Shown: piece after piece, positions 55,163 through 63,088 of the stretch
Numbering within the stretch: the stretch's first letter is position 1
Layout: every line of letters starts with the position of its first letter
NCBI GenBank assembly: GCA_964355015.1
Contig: CAYHCE010000015.1
Location: 13,969 to 77,968, forward strand
Reading direction: 5' to 3'
Length of the DNA: 64,000 bases
From: CAYHCE01 sp964355015
Lineage (GTDB): Bacteria > Cyanobacteriota > Cyanobacteriia > PCC-6307 > Cyanobiaceae
The notes under the pieces: generated by a model
Databases searched by the model: none
Told to the model about the DNA's origin: nothing
The model's input: only the letters and a program-made list of their open reading frames with translations
Program-made: the position numbers and the translations under genes

Positions 55163-56205
55163 GACCGGCCCTCGGTGATCTGGAGTTTCTCCAGGTCGAT
55201 CGTGCCGAGGCCTTGCGCACCCGCCCGCACGAGATAGCCGAGGTCGGTCGGATTCATGCCGAACAGCGTGGTCCCGTACGCGTCTACGGACGCCTGCACC
55301 GTGCCGGCGATGACCTTCCCGGGGCGGCGAACGTCCCGCAAGTCACCGCCGCTCGGGCCGTTCCTGATGAGGATTCGCGTCGCGTCGAGCACGACGAGGT
55401 GCGGCTTCACGAGGGTGTTCACGTCAACGATCTTCTGGTCGAAGTCCTGGTGGATGAGCCCCCGCGTCGATCCCATGATGCCCATGAGGTTCTTCATCGA
55501 CATCGTGAGACCGGCCATACCGTGCGTCTTGGCGATCGGCACGTTGATGAAGACGTCGGCGTCGAATGCCGGCACGGCGAAGGGCCAGGACGTGAGGAGT
55601 CGGCCCTCCGGGATGCGGATCCGCTCGAAATCGCCGCTGCCGAGTACTACCATCCGGCCCTCGACCGCGCTCACGGCCTTGGCGATGCCCGAGACTTCGT
55701 AGGCGTTCCGGGGCGGCGCGGTCGGCCGGTCGAACACCACCACCTCGCGAGCCCCCGCCTCGTAGGCCATCTGCACGAGCGCTGCCACGACCTGGGGGTT
55801 GGTGGTGGCAGCGTACTGGGGAGCTCTCGCGGTCAGGATGTTCGGCTTGATGGCGACGCGCGCGCCGCGCTTCACGAAACGCTCCATGCCGCCGAGGGCG
55901 GCGACTGCCGCACGGACGTTCGCGGCTGGATCGGTGCCTTGGTAGACCGCGAGGTCGGGGGCGACCGGGGCGGGAGGCTTGGAGGGCTTCGCCGCCGCGG
56001 TCGGTTCCGGGGAGGCCGTAGGCTCCGGCGTTCCGGTCGCCGCAACTGTGGGAGTCGGCTCGCCGGGCCGGAACTCCCGCAGGGTCGCACCCTCTCCGCG
56101 CTGGGACTCCGACCAGTCGAGCGCACGCGCGCAGCCGGAAAGCAAGCCGCTGCATCCGGCGACGGTGCAGGCTGCCAAGAAGCCGCAGAACTCGCGCCGT
56201 TCCAC
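55159..56205 (-). CDS. DUF362 family protein with Tat-type lipoprotein signal
   Basis: A 348-residue protein. The N-terminus MERREFCGFLAAC resembles a twin-arginine signal, and the lipobox LLSGC (Cys25) suggests a lipid anchor. A Thr/Pro/Ala linker (about 45-80) leads to the DUF362 domain: RVAIKPNILTARAP, VQMAYEAGAREVVVFDR, NVPIAKTHGMAGLTMSMKNLMG and the VDVNTLVKPHLVVLDATR region. The function of DUF362 is unknown; members often sit beside ferredoxins. The stop overlaps the NapH-NapG start, so the proteins are made together. Confidence 0.88.
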   Translation of the reverse strand: MERREFCGFLAACTVAGCSGLLSGCARALDWSESQRGEGATLREFRPGEPTPTVAATGTPEPTASPEPTAAAKPSKPPAPVAPDLAVYQGTDPAANVRAAVAALGGMERFVKRGARVAIKPNILTARAPQYAATTNPQVVAALVQMAYEAGAREVVVFDRPTAPPRNAYEVSGIAKAVSAVEGRMVVLGSGDFERIRIPEGRLLTSWPFAVPAFDADVFINVPIAKTHGMAGLTMSMKNLMGIMGSTRGLIHQDFDQKIVDVNTLVKPHLVVLDATRILIRNGPSGGDLRDVRRPGKVIAGTVQASVDAYGTTLFGMNPTDLGYLVRAGAQGLGTIDLEKLQITEGRS

Positions 56206-56333
56206 CAGGCCTCCGTCTCGATCCGCGGGCGCACGAGCGTGCGCCGCTGTCGTAGTATGGGTGACTGTCGTGCCCGGGGCGCGTACGCCCCGCTGTCCAG
56301 TCTATGCGCTGAGAGGACAGGAGCGCACCCGCA

Positions 56334-57398
56334 ATGTGGTTGGATTCGCATCTTCCCGGCGTGTCGGCGATTCCGCGCGCGGACATCGCGGTCCTTCCCA
56401 CGCCTCTCGAGCACCTCGACTCCGACCTGCCCCCGGGGCTGCCCAACCTCTGGCTGAAGCACGACGGTCTGTCGGGGTTGCCCTACGGTGGCAACAAGGT
56501 CCGCAAGCTCGAGTTCCTGCTCGGACAGGCGCGTGCCGAAGAGCGGCGAGCTGTTATCACCTTCGGCGCCGTCGGCTCCAACCACGTGCTCGCCACCGCC
56601 ACCTACGGCCATCGGGCGGGGCTCGAGGTACACGCCGTTCTCACCCCGCAGATACAGACGCCGTACCTCAAGCGCAACCTCCTCGCCGACATCGCCGCAG
56701 GCGCCGTGCTGCACCCGGTGCCGCGATTCGAGGACGCGCTTCGGCGCGCGGTCGAGGTTCGCTCTGAGCTCACGGCGCGAGACGGCGTCGAACCGTTCGT
56801 CATCCCGTTCGGTGGGACGTCGCCAAGAGGGACGCTCGGCTTCGTGAACGCGGCCTTCGAACTCGCCGACCAGGTCTCGACGGGCGAGATGCCTGAGCCC
56901 GACGTCGTGTACGTGCCTTTCGGCTCGATGGGGACCGCGATTGGACTGGCGCTCGGACTCGCTGCGGCAGCGATGAAGACCAAGGTCGTTGCCGTGCGAG
57001 TCGTGCCCGACGACTTCGCGAATGAAGTGCTGCTCGAGCGGGTGATCGGCGATGCGGTGGGCGAACTTCGCAGCGCGGATCGCTCGTTCCCCGCGCTCAA
57101 ACGCCCGGATCTCGCGCTCGACGTCCGCTCCGAGTTCCTCGGCGATGGGTACGCGCATCGCACCCCGGCTGGCTTGGAAGCGGTCTCCCTGGCCGCCGAG
57201 TGGGGCCTCACCCTGGAAACGACCTATACCGGCAAGGCGCTCGGCGCGCTACTCTCGGATGCGCGGGAAGGCTGCCTGGCGGACTCGCGCGTGCTGTTCT
57301 GGAACACCTACAACTCGCGTCCACTCAATCCGCCGCCGGTCCCCGCCGGCAGCCTGCCCGAGGAACTGCGCTCGTACCTGGATGAGGAGCCAACGTGA
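56334..57398 (+). CDS. D-cysteine desulfhydrase / ACC deaminase family PLP enzyme
   Basis: A 354-residue fold-type II PLP enzyme. GNKVRKLEFLLGQA holds the PLP lysine near residue 55, FGAVGSNHVLATATYGHRAG is the substrate loop, and VYVPFGSMGTAIGLALGL the phosphate region. This fits D-cysteine desulfhydrase (YedO/DcyD) or ACC deaminase; these are hard to separate by eye. It overlaps the threonine aldolase gene by 4 bases (GTGA). It is divergent from DUF362. Confidence 0.88.
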   Translation: MWLDSHLPGVSAIPRADIAVLPTPLEHLDSDLPPGLPNLWLKHDGLSGLPYGGNKVRKLEFLLGQARAEERRAVITFGAVGSNHVLATATYGHRAGLEVHAVLTPQIQTPYLKRNLLADIAAGAVLHPVPRFEDALRRAVEVRSELTARDGVEPFVIPFGGTSPRGTLGFVNAAFELADQVSTGEMPEPDVVYVPFGSMGTAIGLALGLAAAAMKTKVVAVRVVPDDFANEVLLERVIGDAVGELRSADRSFPALKRPDLALDVRSEFLGDGYAHRTPAGLEAVSLAAEWGLTLETTYTGKALGALLSDAREGCLADSRVLFWNTYNSRPLNPPPVPAGSLPEELRSYLDEEPT

Positions 57399-58438
57399 CA
57401 GACGCGACGACCGCAGAGGTGACCCGCCGAGGATTCGGCAGCGACAACCACGCCGGCGTTCATCCGGCTGTGCTCGCCGCGATCGCTGAGGCGAACGAGG
57501 GACACGTTCCCGCCTACGGCGATGACGCGTTCACGGCACGGGCGCACGGGGTGCTGCGAGACCACCTCGGCGACGAGGCGCAGATCGCGTTCACGTTCAA
57601 CGGCACGGGGGCGAACGTCGTCTCGCTTGCGACCCTGTGTCGCCCGTGGGACTCGGTCATCTGCCCGGCGTCGGCACACATCAACACCGACGAATGCGGC
57701 GCGCCGGAGCACATCGCGAACATCAAGCTCGTTCCCGTCGAGACGCCCGACGGCAAGCTCACGCCCGAGCTCGTGGAGCCGCACCTCATGGGGTTCGGCT
57801 TCGAGCACCATGCCCAGCCGCGCGTCATCTCGGTCTCGAACGTGAGCGAGCTCGGTACGGTCTACTCGGTCGCCGAGCTGCGCGCGCTGTCGGGTCTCGC
57901 GCATGCTCACGGGATGTACCTGCACGTGGACGGCGCGCGTATCTGCAACGCAGCCGTGGGGCTGGACGCGTCGTTGCGGGCACTCTCTGCCGACGTCGGT
58001 GCTGACGCGCTGTCGCTCGGCGGGACGAAGAACGGCATGCTCGCCGGCGAGGCAGTCGTGCTCTTCGGCGAGGCGCAGTCCGACGACCTGCGCTATGCGC
58101 GCAAGCAGAGCGGCCAGCTCTCGTCCAAGATGCGTTTCGTTGCTGCGCAGTTCCTCGCCATGTTCGAGGGTGACCTGTGGCGGGAGTGTGCGTCTCATGC
58201 GAACGCGCTGGCTGCGCGACTCGCAGCCGGTGCGCGCGAAGCCGGCGTCGAGGTCACGCAGCCGGTCCAGGCGAACGAGGTGTTCGCGGTCCTTCCACCC
58301 GACATCACACCGGCGCTGCAGGAGCGGTTCCGCTTCTACGTCTGGGACGAGTCTCGAAACGAAGTGCGGTGGGTGACGTCGTGGGACACCACCGAGGAAG
58401 ACGTCGACGAACTCGTCGCCGCGCTGCGCGCTCGCTAG
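57395..58438 (+). CDS. low-specificity L-threonine aldolase family protein
   Basis: A 347-residue fold-type I PLP enzyme. FGSDNHAGVHPAVLAAI is the family start, FNGTGANVVSL binds the phosphate, YLHVDGARICNA gives the PLP Asp and LSLGGTKNGML the Schiff-base lysine. It cleaves beta-hydroxy amino acids to glycine and an aldehyde. Coupled to the preceding desulfhydrase, it may form part of amino acid breakdown. The start is GTG 57395. Confidence 0.92.
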   Translation: MTDATTAEVTRRGFGSDNHAGVHPAVLAAIAEANEGHVPAYGDDAFTARAHGVLRDHLGDEAQIAFTFNGTGANVVSLATLCRPWDSVICPASAHINTDECGAPEHIANIKLVPVETPDGKLTPELVEPHLMGFGFEHHAQPRVISVSNVSELGTVYSVAELRALSGLAHAHGMYLHVDGARICNAAVGLDASLRALSADVGADALSLGGTKNGMLAGEAVVLFGEAQSDDLRYARKQSGQLSSKMRFVAAQFLAMFEGDLWRECASHANALAARLAAGAREAGVEVTQPVQANEVFAVLPPDITPALQERFRFYVWDESRNEVRWVTSWDTTEEDVDELVAALRAR

Positions 58439-58447
58439 CGCGTCGCA

Positions 58448-59770
58448 TCACCTGGACTTCGCGGTAACGCGGTAGACCGTGCCGCCCGAGATGTCGCATG
58501 CGTACAGCTCGCCGGCCTCGTCCTCGCCGAAGCTCGAGATGTCGTAGGACGTGTCCGCCAGGAGTGCGTTCTCGGGCGCAGAGCCGGACAAACGAAGTCC
58601 CCAGACCTTGCCCTTCACGTAGTCGGCGTAGAGGTACACGCCGCGCAGGAGCGGCTGTCTCGCGCCGCGGTACACGTAGCCGCCGGTCACCGATTCGCCG
58701 GTGGGGTGCGGGTACTCGACCACCGGGAACGTGAGCCCCGACTTCGATGGTGCCTTCGAGCCGGGGGGATATGCGTGGGTGCCCTCGTACTTGTGCCAAC
58801 CGTAGTTCTGCCCGCCTCGACCGGAGCGCGCGCGGTCGATCTCCTCCCATGCATTTTGTCCCACGTCGCCGATCCAGAGGTCCCCGGTGGAGCGGTCGAA
58901 CGAGAAGCGCCAGGGGTTGCGCAGGCCGAGCGCCCAGATCTCCGGGCGGTAGCCCTTCGACGAGTACGCGGCGGCGGTGAACGGGTTGTCGCGGGGGATG
59001 CGATAGGTCTTGGGCACAGTCAACGTGTTCGGAGCCGCGCTCTGAAGCGACTCGCCGACGTCGATGCGCAGCATCTTGCCGAGCAGCACTTTCGGGTTCT
59101 GGGCACGGTTCTGGGGGTCGCCGCCAGATCCGCCGTCGCCCGTCCCGATGTAGAGATAGCCGTCGCGCCCGAACGCGATGCACCCGCCGTTGTGATTGGA
59201 GTAGGGCTGCGTGACACGCAGCACCGTCTGTGCGCGAACGATACGTGGCACGTCCGCCGAAGGAGTCGACACCTGGTAGCGCACGATGTTCGTGTTGCCA
59301 TTGAGGTCGGTGTAGTTCACGTAGAAGCGGCCCGACCGCGCGAAGCCCGGCGCGAAGGCGAGCCCGAGCAACCCCTGCTCGCCGCCGTCGCTGATCTTGC
59401 GGCTCAGGTCCAGGTACGGCCGAGTGCCCAGACGCCCGTTTCGCACGACGCGAATGCGTCCCGTCTTCTCCACGATGAACACTCGCTTCGAGCCGTCTCG
59501 CGCGCTCGTCACGAAGAGCGGCCGACTGAGTCCACGCCACACGGGGACCAACGCCACGCTCACGTTTCGCAGGGGCGTCGCGCTTCCTGTGGACGCCTGG
59601 GTCGTGGTGCCGCCGCCCGGTGCGACGGCCGGGCTATCCGGCCCCGATGGCGTGATCACGACAGGCTGCGACGAGCTGGCCGTGCAACCACTCATGAAGA
59701 CCGCGGCAAGCGTCGCCACGGCCAGACCGCGCGCGAGCGCTCGATTCCTGTTGACTGCCGAGGCGATCAC
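58448..59770 (-). CDS. PQQ-type soluble sugar dehydrogenase family lipoprotein
   Basis: A 440-residue exported beta-propeller protein. A lipobox FMSGC (Cys near residue 29) follows a hydrophobic signal. Propeller features include GGEQGLLGLAFAPGF, NHNGGCIAFGRDGYLYIGTGDGG, GLRNPWRFSFD and DLWIGDVGQNAWEEID, as in aldose sugar dehydrogenases (YliI type). These bind PQQ and Ca2+. PQQ synthesis genes are not here, and some family members are not enzymes. Its GTG start overlaps the stop of the peroxiredoxin gene upstream, so they are one transcript. Confidence 0.88.
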   Translation of the reverse strand: MIASAVNRNRALARGLAVATLAAVFMSGCTASSSQPVVITPSGPDSPAVAPGGGTTTQASTGSATPLRNVSVALVPVWRGLSRPLFVTSARDGSKRVFIVEKTGRIRVVRNGRLGTRPYLDLSRKISDGGEQGLLGLAFAPGFARSGRFYVNYTDLNGNTNIVRYQVSTPSADVPRIVRAQTVLRVTQPYSNHNGGCIAFGRDGYLYIGTGDGGSGGDPQNRAQNPKVLLGKMLRIDVGESLQSAAPNTLTVPKTYRIPRDNPFTAAAYSSKGYRPEIWALGLRNPWRFSFDRSTGDLWIGDVGQNAWEEIDRARSGRGGQNYGWHKYEGTHAYPPGSKAPSKSGLTFPVVEYPHPTGESVTGGYVYRGARQPLLRGVYLYADYVKGKVWGLRLSGSAPENALLADTSYDISSFGEDEAGELYACDISGGTVYRVTAKSR

Positions 59771-60240
59771 TGCGTCCCACCCGCGAGCGTGCGAATGACC
59801 CCGAGAACGTCCTCGGCGTGCCCGTCGACCTTCACCTTCTGCCAGACGTGCGCGATCCGACCATCCGGTCCCACGAGGAAGGTGGAGCGCTTCGCCGTGA
59901 TCCCGATGATTTCACGTGCGCCGTAGGCGTCGATGATCGTCTTGTCGGGGTTGGGGATCAGGGGAAACGTCAGGCCGAACTTGTCGATGAATCTCCTTTG
60001 GATCTGGGGCTTGTCGGCGCTTACGCCCACCACGAGGGCGTTGAGCGACTCCAGCGTGGTCTTGTGCTGCTGGAAGTCGTTCGCCTCATGGGTTCAACCG
60101 GGGGTGCTGGCGCGCGGGAAGAAGTAGACGACGACCCACGTGCCCCGGTGCTCGGCCAGATCGAAGACCTCTCCCGTCGCCGTCTCCGCGTGTATGTTGG
60201 GAGCCCCGGCGCCAACCTCCGGCATCGATAGCTCAGCCAC
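59767..60240 (-). CDS. Bcp-type peroxiredoxin with in-frame UGA at the peroxidatic cysteine (candidate selenoprotein)
   Basis: GTG 60240 follows AAGGAGGT by 4 bases. The 157-codon product matches Bcp/PrxQ: GAGAPNIHAETATGEVFDL, VVVYFFPRASTPG, then UGA (60094-60096, codon 49), then THEANDFQQHKTTLES, VVGVSADKPQIQRRF, PLIPNPDK and the end KRSTFLVGPDGRIAHVWQKV. The expected residue after TPG is the catalytic Cys, as in TPGCT; here it is UGA. The frame is intact on both sides and the rest is undamaged, so selenocysteine is more likely than a nonsense mutation. The usual resolving Cys five residues on is Asn, which suggests a 1-Sec mechanism. Selenoprotein peroxiredoxins are known in anaerobes. Confidence 0.8.
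60046..60079 (-). promoter_or_regulatory. candidate bacterial SECIS hairpin after the UGA codon
   Basis: In the reverse-strand RNA, CGACUUCCAGC pairs with GCUGGAGUCG to form ten pairs with a single bulged U (60074). The 13-base loop (60056-60068) has G as its second base. The first stem base is 15 bases after the UGA, and the loop begins 26 bases after it. As I recall the rules for bacterial SECIS elements, these are an apical loop about 16-37 bases after UGA, a G among its first two bases, and often a bulged U; all are met. It overlaps coding sequence, as bacterial SECIS elements do. Confidence 0.65.
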
Positions 60241-60333
60241 GTGGACCTCCTTGCCGTATCCGACGTCCTCGAGGTGTATGTACCAATCCAGGCGAACTCC
60301 CACCCGTCGTGCGCGGATGTGGCAGGGGCGCGC

Positions 60334-60339
60334 TAGAAT
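60334..60339 (+). promoter_or_regulatory. possible -10 element of the small Cys-rich gene
   Basis: TAGAAT lies 26 bases before the GTG at 60366, in the 125-base divergent spacer shared with the peroxiredoxin. There is no clear -35 box. Confidence 0.3.
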
Positions 60340-60365
60340 GCTCGGGAGCACAACGAGGAGGCCTA

Positions 60366-60584
60366 GTGGCACAGGAGTGCGGACTGCGGCTGGTCAACGA
60401 CATGCCTGGCGTGGACTGCGACGAGGACGAGTGCATCTACTGGCGGGTCGCCGGGCATCTCGGTGTCGCCGAGTATACCGACGGATGCGCCATACAGCAT
60501 TTCGAGCTCCTGGATGATGGCGCCGAAGTGGCCGCATGGCTCCTGGCCGTCAAGCAACGGGTGGAAGGTCAGCTGCCCTCCTAG
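60366..60584 (+). CDS. small Cys-containing hypothetical protein
   Basis: A 72-residue acidic protein. GTG 60366 is chosen because GAGGAGG stands 4 bases upstream; the open frame extends further back without a credible start. Four cysteines occur at ECGLR, DCDEDECIYW and DGCAIQHF, a spacing that could bind a metal or form disulfides. The tail is helical (AAWLLAVKQRVEGQL). It is divergent from the selenoprotein candidate and 58 bases before the thioredoxin-like gene. I do not recognise the family. Confidence 0.65.
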   Translation: MAQECGLRLVNDMPGVDCDEDECIYWRVAGHLGVAEYTDGCAIQHFELLDDGAEVAAWLLAVKQRVEGQLPS

Positions 60585-60642
60585 GGCTGGCTTCTCGCGG
60601 CCACCCGATGCCGCGCCGCCTGATCGTAGGCACGGAGGCGAC

Positions 60643-61116
60643 ATGCGCTTTCCCACAATCGAGGCACGGAGTCTCGAAGGCGAGCTCTACTCCCTGCCCG
60701 ACGACTTGCCGCCGGGTCCGCGAGTCATCCTCCTGCCGTTCCAGCGCTGGCACCAGATCCTGATCGAGGGCTGGAGACCGGAGCTGGAGCGGCTCAGCCG
60801 CGAGAACCCCTCGCTCACCTTCTGGGAGGTCCCCGCACTCTCCCGGGCCTACTCGGCCGGACGCTTCTACATCGACGGCGGGATGCGTCTCGGAATCCCC
60901 GATATCGGCGTCCGACGCCACACGCTCACGGCCTATACGGACCTAGCGCGCCTGGTGAAGCAGCTCGGCTTCTCCGGCTTTGAAGCGATGCACATCTTCT
61001 TGCTGGATGCCGACGGTGAGATCAGGTGGCACGGCTTGGGCGAGATGGACGCCGCACAGCGCGCCGAACTCGAATCGTCCTTGAACACGATGACCCGCAC
61101 CCCGACCACCGAGTAA
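60643..61116 (+). CDS. uncharacterised protein with redoxin-like features
   Basis: A 157-residue soluble protein from ATG 60643 with a CGGAGG site. The start LEGELYSLPDDLPPGPRVILLPFQRWHQILIEGW, cut here to its parts, recalls a peroxiredoxin N-terminal beta-strand and helix. The end EAMHIFLLDADGEIRWHGLGE recalls the cis-Pro/last-strand region of thioredoxin folds. There is no CxxC and no Cys at the expected active site, so a redox role is uncertain. Its last codons and stop are part of a 31-base tandem repeat. Confidence 0.65.
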   Translation: MRFPTIEARSLEGELYSLPDDLPPGPRVILLPFQRWHQILIEGWRPELERLSRENPSLTFWEVPALSRAYSAGRFYIDGGMRLGIPDIGVRRHTLTAYTDLARLVKQLGFSGFEAMHIFLLDADGEIRWHGLGEMDAAQRAELESSLNTMTRTPTTE

Positions 61117-61158
61117 CGGCCGACCCTGCACCCCGACCGCCGAGTAGCGGCCGGCCCT
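61097..61158 (+). repeat. 31-base tandem duplication across a stop codon
   Basis: Two adjacent 31-base copies (61097-61127 and 61128-61158) match at 28 positions; all three differences are A in copy 1 and G in copy 2. Copy 1 contains the last codons and TAA stop of the preceding gene. Copy 2 repeats the same context with TAG but is non-coding. Confidence 0.85.
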
Positions 61159-61202
61159 GCCACCCGCGGCGCTCCTCGCCGCTCTCTGTGACCTCGCGTA
61201 CG

Positions 61203-61709
61203 ATGGTGCGCATGCTCTTCCTCGTCGATGGCTACAACGTCACCAAGGCCGATCCCGCGACACGCGATCTCTCGCTCGAGGCGCAGCGGGAGGCGCTCGT
61301 GGCTCGACTGCGTTCTCGGGGCCGGAGCCTCCTGGGCTCCGGCGGGATCCTGGTGGTGTTCGACGGCGAGGCCGGAATGGCACGAAGTGGCCCGGGCCGT
61401 TCGGAGTCGCATCCTGTTGAAGTCGTGTACTCTCGCGGCGCTTCGGCCGACGACGCGATCGTCGAGCGGGCAGCACGAGAACGCGGCCGCGTGTGCGTCG
61501 TGAGTTCTGATCGCGGACTGGCCGAGCGGGTTCGGGCGAATGCGGGCGCGGCAGTGGAGGTGCGCGATCGAGGTACCGTGTTCGATGCGGCCCCAGGGCG
61601 ACCCCGCACGTCCGCACGCGGGGGCATCGCCCGCGAGGCCGGCCTGCCACAAGGCGCGAACAGGATAACGAAGGAACTCAAGGACTTGTGGCTCGAGGAT
61701 GAGGAGTGA
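61203..61709 (+). CDS. YacP-like NYN-domain protein (putative RNase)
   Basis: A 168-residue protein (an ATG at 61212 would remove three residues). The PIN/NYN-fold motifs FLVDGYNVTK with the first catalytic Asp, ILVVFDGEAGM, SRGASADDAIVERA and VCVVSSDRGLAERVR with its Asp are as in the DUF901/YacP (Rae1) family. Bacillus Rae1 cleaves mRNA on the ribosome. The C-terminal tail is basic. It is followed one base later by the DUF554 gene. Confidence 0.88.
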   Translation: MVRMLFLVDGYNVTKADPATRDLSLEAQREALVARLRSRGRSLLGSGGILVVFDGEAGMARSGPGRSESHPVEVVYSRGASADDAIVERAARERGRVCVVSSDRGLAERVRANAGAAVEVRDRGTVFDAAPGRPRTSARGGIAREAGLPQGANRITKELKDLWLEDEE

Positions 61710-61710
61710 G

Positions 61711-62463
61711 ATGCCGGGAATCGGCGTTATCGTCAACGTCGTTGCGATCCTCGTGGGCACCGTCATCGGTCTGATCTTCGGCGGGCTCATCACCGAACGC
61801 CTTCGGGCGACGGCCTTCAAGGCGATCGGTCTATCGACCATCATCATCGGCGCGGGCATGGCGATTGGCGGGCTGTCCGATCTGGGCGAGTCCGCGATGG
61901 GCGACTATGCACCGGTGGTGCTCGTCGGCGCGCTCCTTATAGGTGGCCTCATCGGCGAGGCGCTGCGCATCGAGGATGCGCTGGCGCGACTGGGCGAGTG
62001 GCTTCAATCCATCGCTCACAAGCTGCCGTTCTTCGAGCCGAAGGGGGAGGGTCCCAACGGCGAAGGCCACACGCTCGTCGAGGGTTTCGTCACCGCGAGC
62101 CTCCTCTACTGCGTCGGTGCGATGACCGTGCTCGGGTCGATCCAAGACGGTCTCGGCGAGCCCGCCACGCTCTATCTGAAGGCCACACTCGACGGCGTCG
62201 CGTCTATCGCGCTCGCATCTACGCTCGGCGTCGGCGTCGGGTTCTCGGTCATCCCGGTTGCGATCATCCAGGGCGGCATCGCGCTCGGTGCGAACTCGCT
62301 CCAGCCGCTCATCACGCCCGCGGTCATCCACGCCATACAGGCGTCGGGCGGCGCACTCATACTCGCCATCGGATTCGATCTCGCCGGCATCAAGCGTCTG
62401 CCCGTCGGCAACCTGTTGCCGGCCATCATCGTCGCGGCGATGGCGGCGTGGTTCCTCGGGTGA
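61711..62463 (+). CDS. DUF554 membrane protein (YdfK/YqgA-like)
   Basis: A 250-residue protein with about six hydrophobic segments. The family pattern is GIGVIVNVVAILVGTVIG at the start, LSTIIIGAGMAI, then HTLVEGFVTASLLYCVGAMTVLG and GGALILAIGFDLAGIKRLPVGNLLPA at the end. The family is of unknown function, though transport is often suspected. It overlaps the next gene by 4 bases (GTGA). Confidence 0.9.
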   Translation: MPGIGVIVNVVAILVGTVIGLIFGGLITERLRATAFKAIGLSTIIIGAGMAIGGLSDLGESAMGDYAPVVLVGALLIGGLIGEALRIEDALARLGEWLQSIAHKLPFFEPKGEGPNGEGHTLVEGFVTASLLYCVGAMTVLGSIQDGLGEPATLYLKATLDGVASIALASTLGVGVGFSVIPVAIIQGGIALGANSLQPLITPAVIHAIQASGGALILAIGFDLAGIKRLPVGNLLPAIIVAAMAAWFLG

Positions 62464-62966
62464 GCGAGGCGAAGCCCGGCGCCGAGCGCATCGCCGGCCA
62501 CTGCATCGTCTGCAACGCACTGGTGGAGCGGCGCCCCGACGGCTCGTGCCCGAACGGACACGCGCCGGGAGCGGTAGCGGGCTCGGTCTCGCTCACCGCC
62601 GATGCGCGGTTGCCGCGCTTCCCGGGCTTCAACTGGGGCGCGTTCTTCGTCCCGCCGATCTGGGGAATCGCCCACGGGCTGTGGGCAGGGGTGTTCTTTC
62701 TGCCGCTCTGGGCGTTCGTAGACAGCGTGATCCGAGGTGCGGCAGGGCGCGCCACGTGGATGCAGGTGCTCGCGTGGCTCACGTTCGCGGTGACCGTTGC
62801 GGTCCAGTACGAGTACGGCCGCACCGCGAACCGGCTGGCATGGCGGCGCGCCTGCGAGCGCATGACGCTTGAGGAGTACCGCCGACGCGAGGGGTGGTGG
62901 GCCGTCGGAGGAGCGGTGGCGCTTGCCGGTCTCGTCGCGTGGGTCGTCGTGTTCCTCTCGCGCTAG
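62460..62966 (+). CDS. zinc-ribbon membrane protein of unknown function
   Basis: A 168-residue protein with GTG start. The N-terminal Cys cluster HCIVCNALVERRPDGSCPNGH should bind one zinc. Three hydrophobic segments follow (FFVPPIWGIAHGLWAGVFFLPLW region, LAWLTFAVTVAV, and AVALAGLVAWVVVFL). The middle part, NWGAFFVPPIWGIAHG, resembles the DUF2628-type membrane pattern. It is co-transcribed with DUF554. Function unknown. Confidence 0.75.
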   Translation: MSEAKPGAERIAGHCIVCNALVERRPDGSCPNGHAPGAVAGSVSLTADARLPRFPGFNWGAFFVPPIWGIAHGLWAGVFFLPLWAFVDSVIRGAAGRATWMQVLAWLTFAVTVAVQYEYGRTANRLAWRRACERMTLEEYRRREGWWAVGGAVALAGLVAWVVVFLSR

Positions 62967-63088
62967 TTCCCCGGGCTGTCGCCGACTTCTGGGCGCGGCG
63001 CGCGGCCGGCGCTCATTCTAGGCTTGCATGACAGAACAATGTTATGTTACGGTCCCACGCGGGAACAATCGAGTCGGAGGTGAGTCAC

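Noticed and set aside
60033..60372. The peroxiredoxin region as two separate genes or a nonsense-mutated pseudogene
   Set aside because: Both parts are in one frame, all other conserved motifs are intact, and the UGA falls on the only residue that is commonly Sec in this family.
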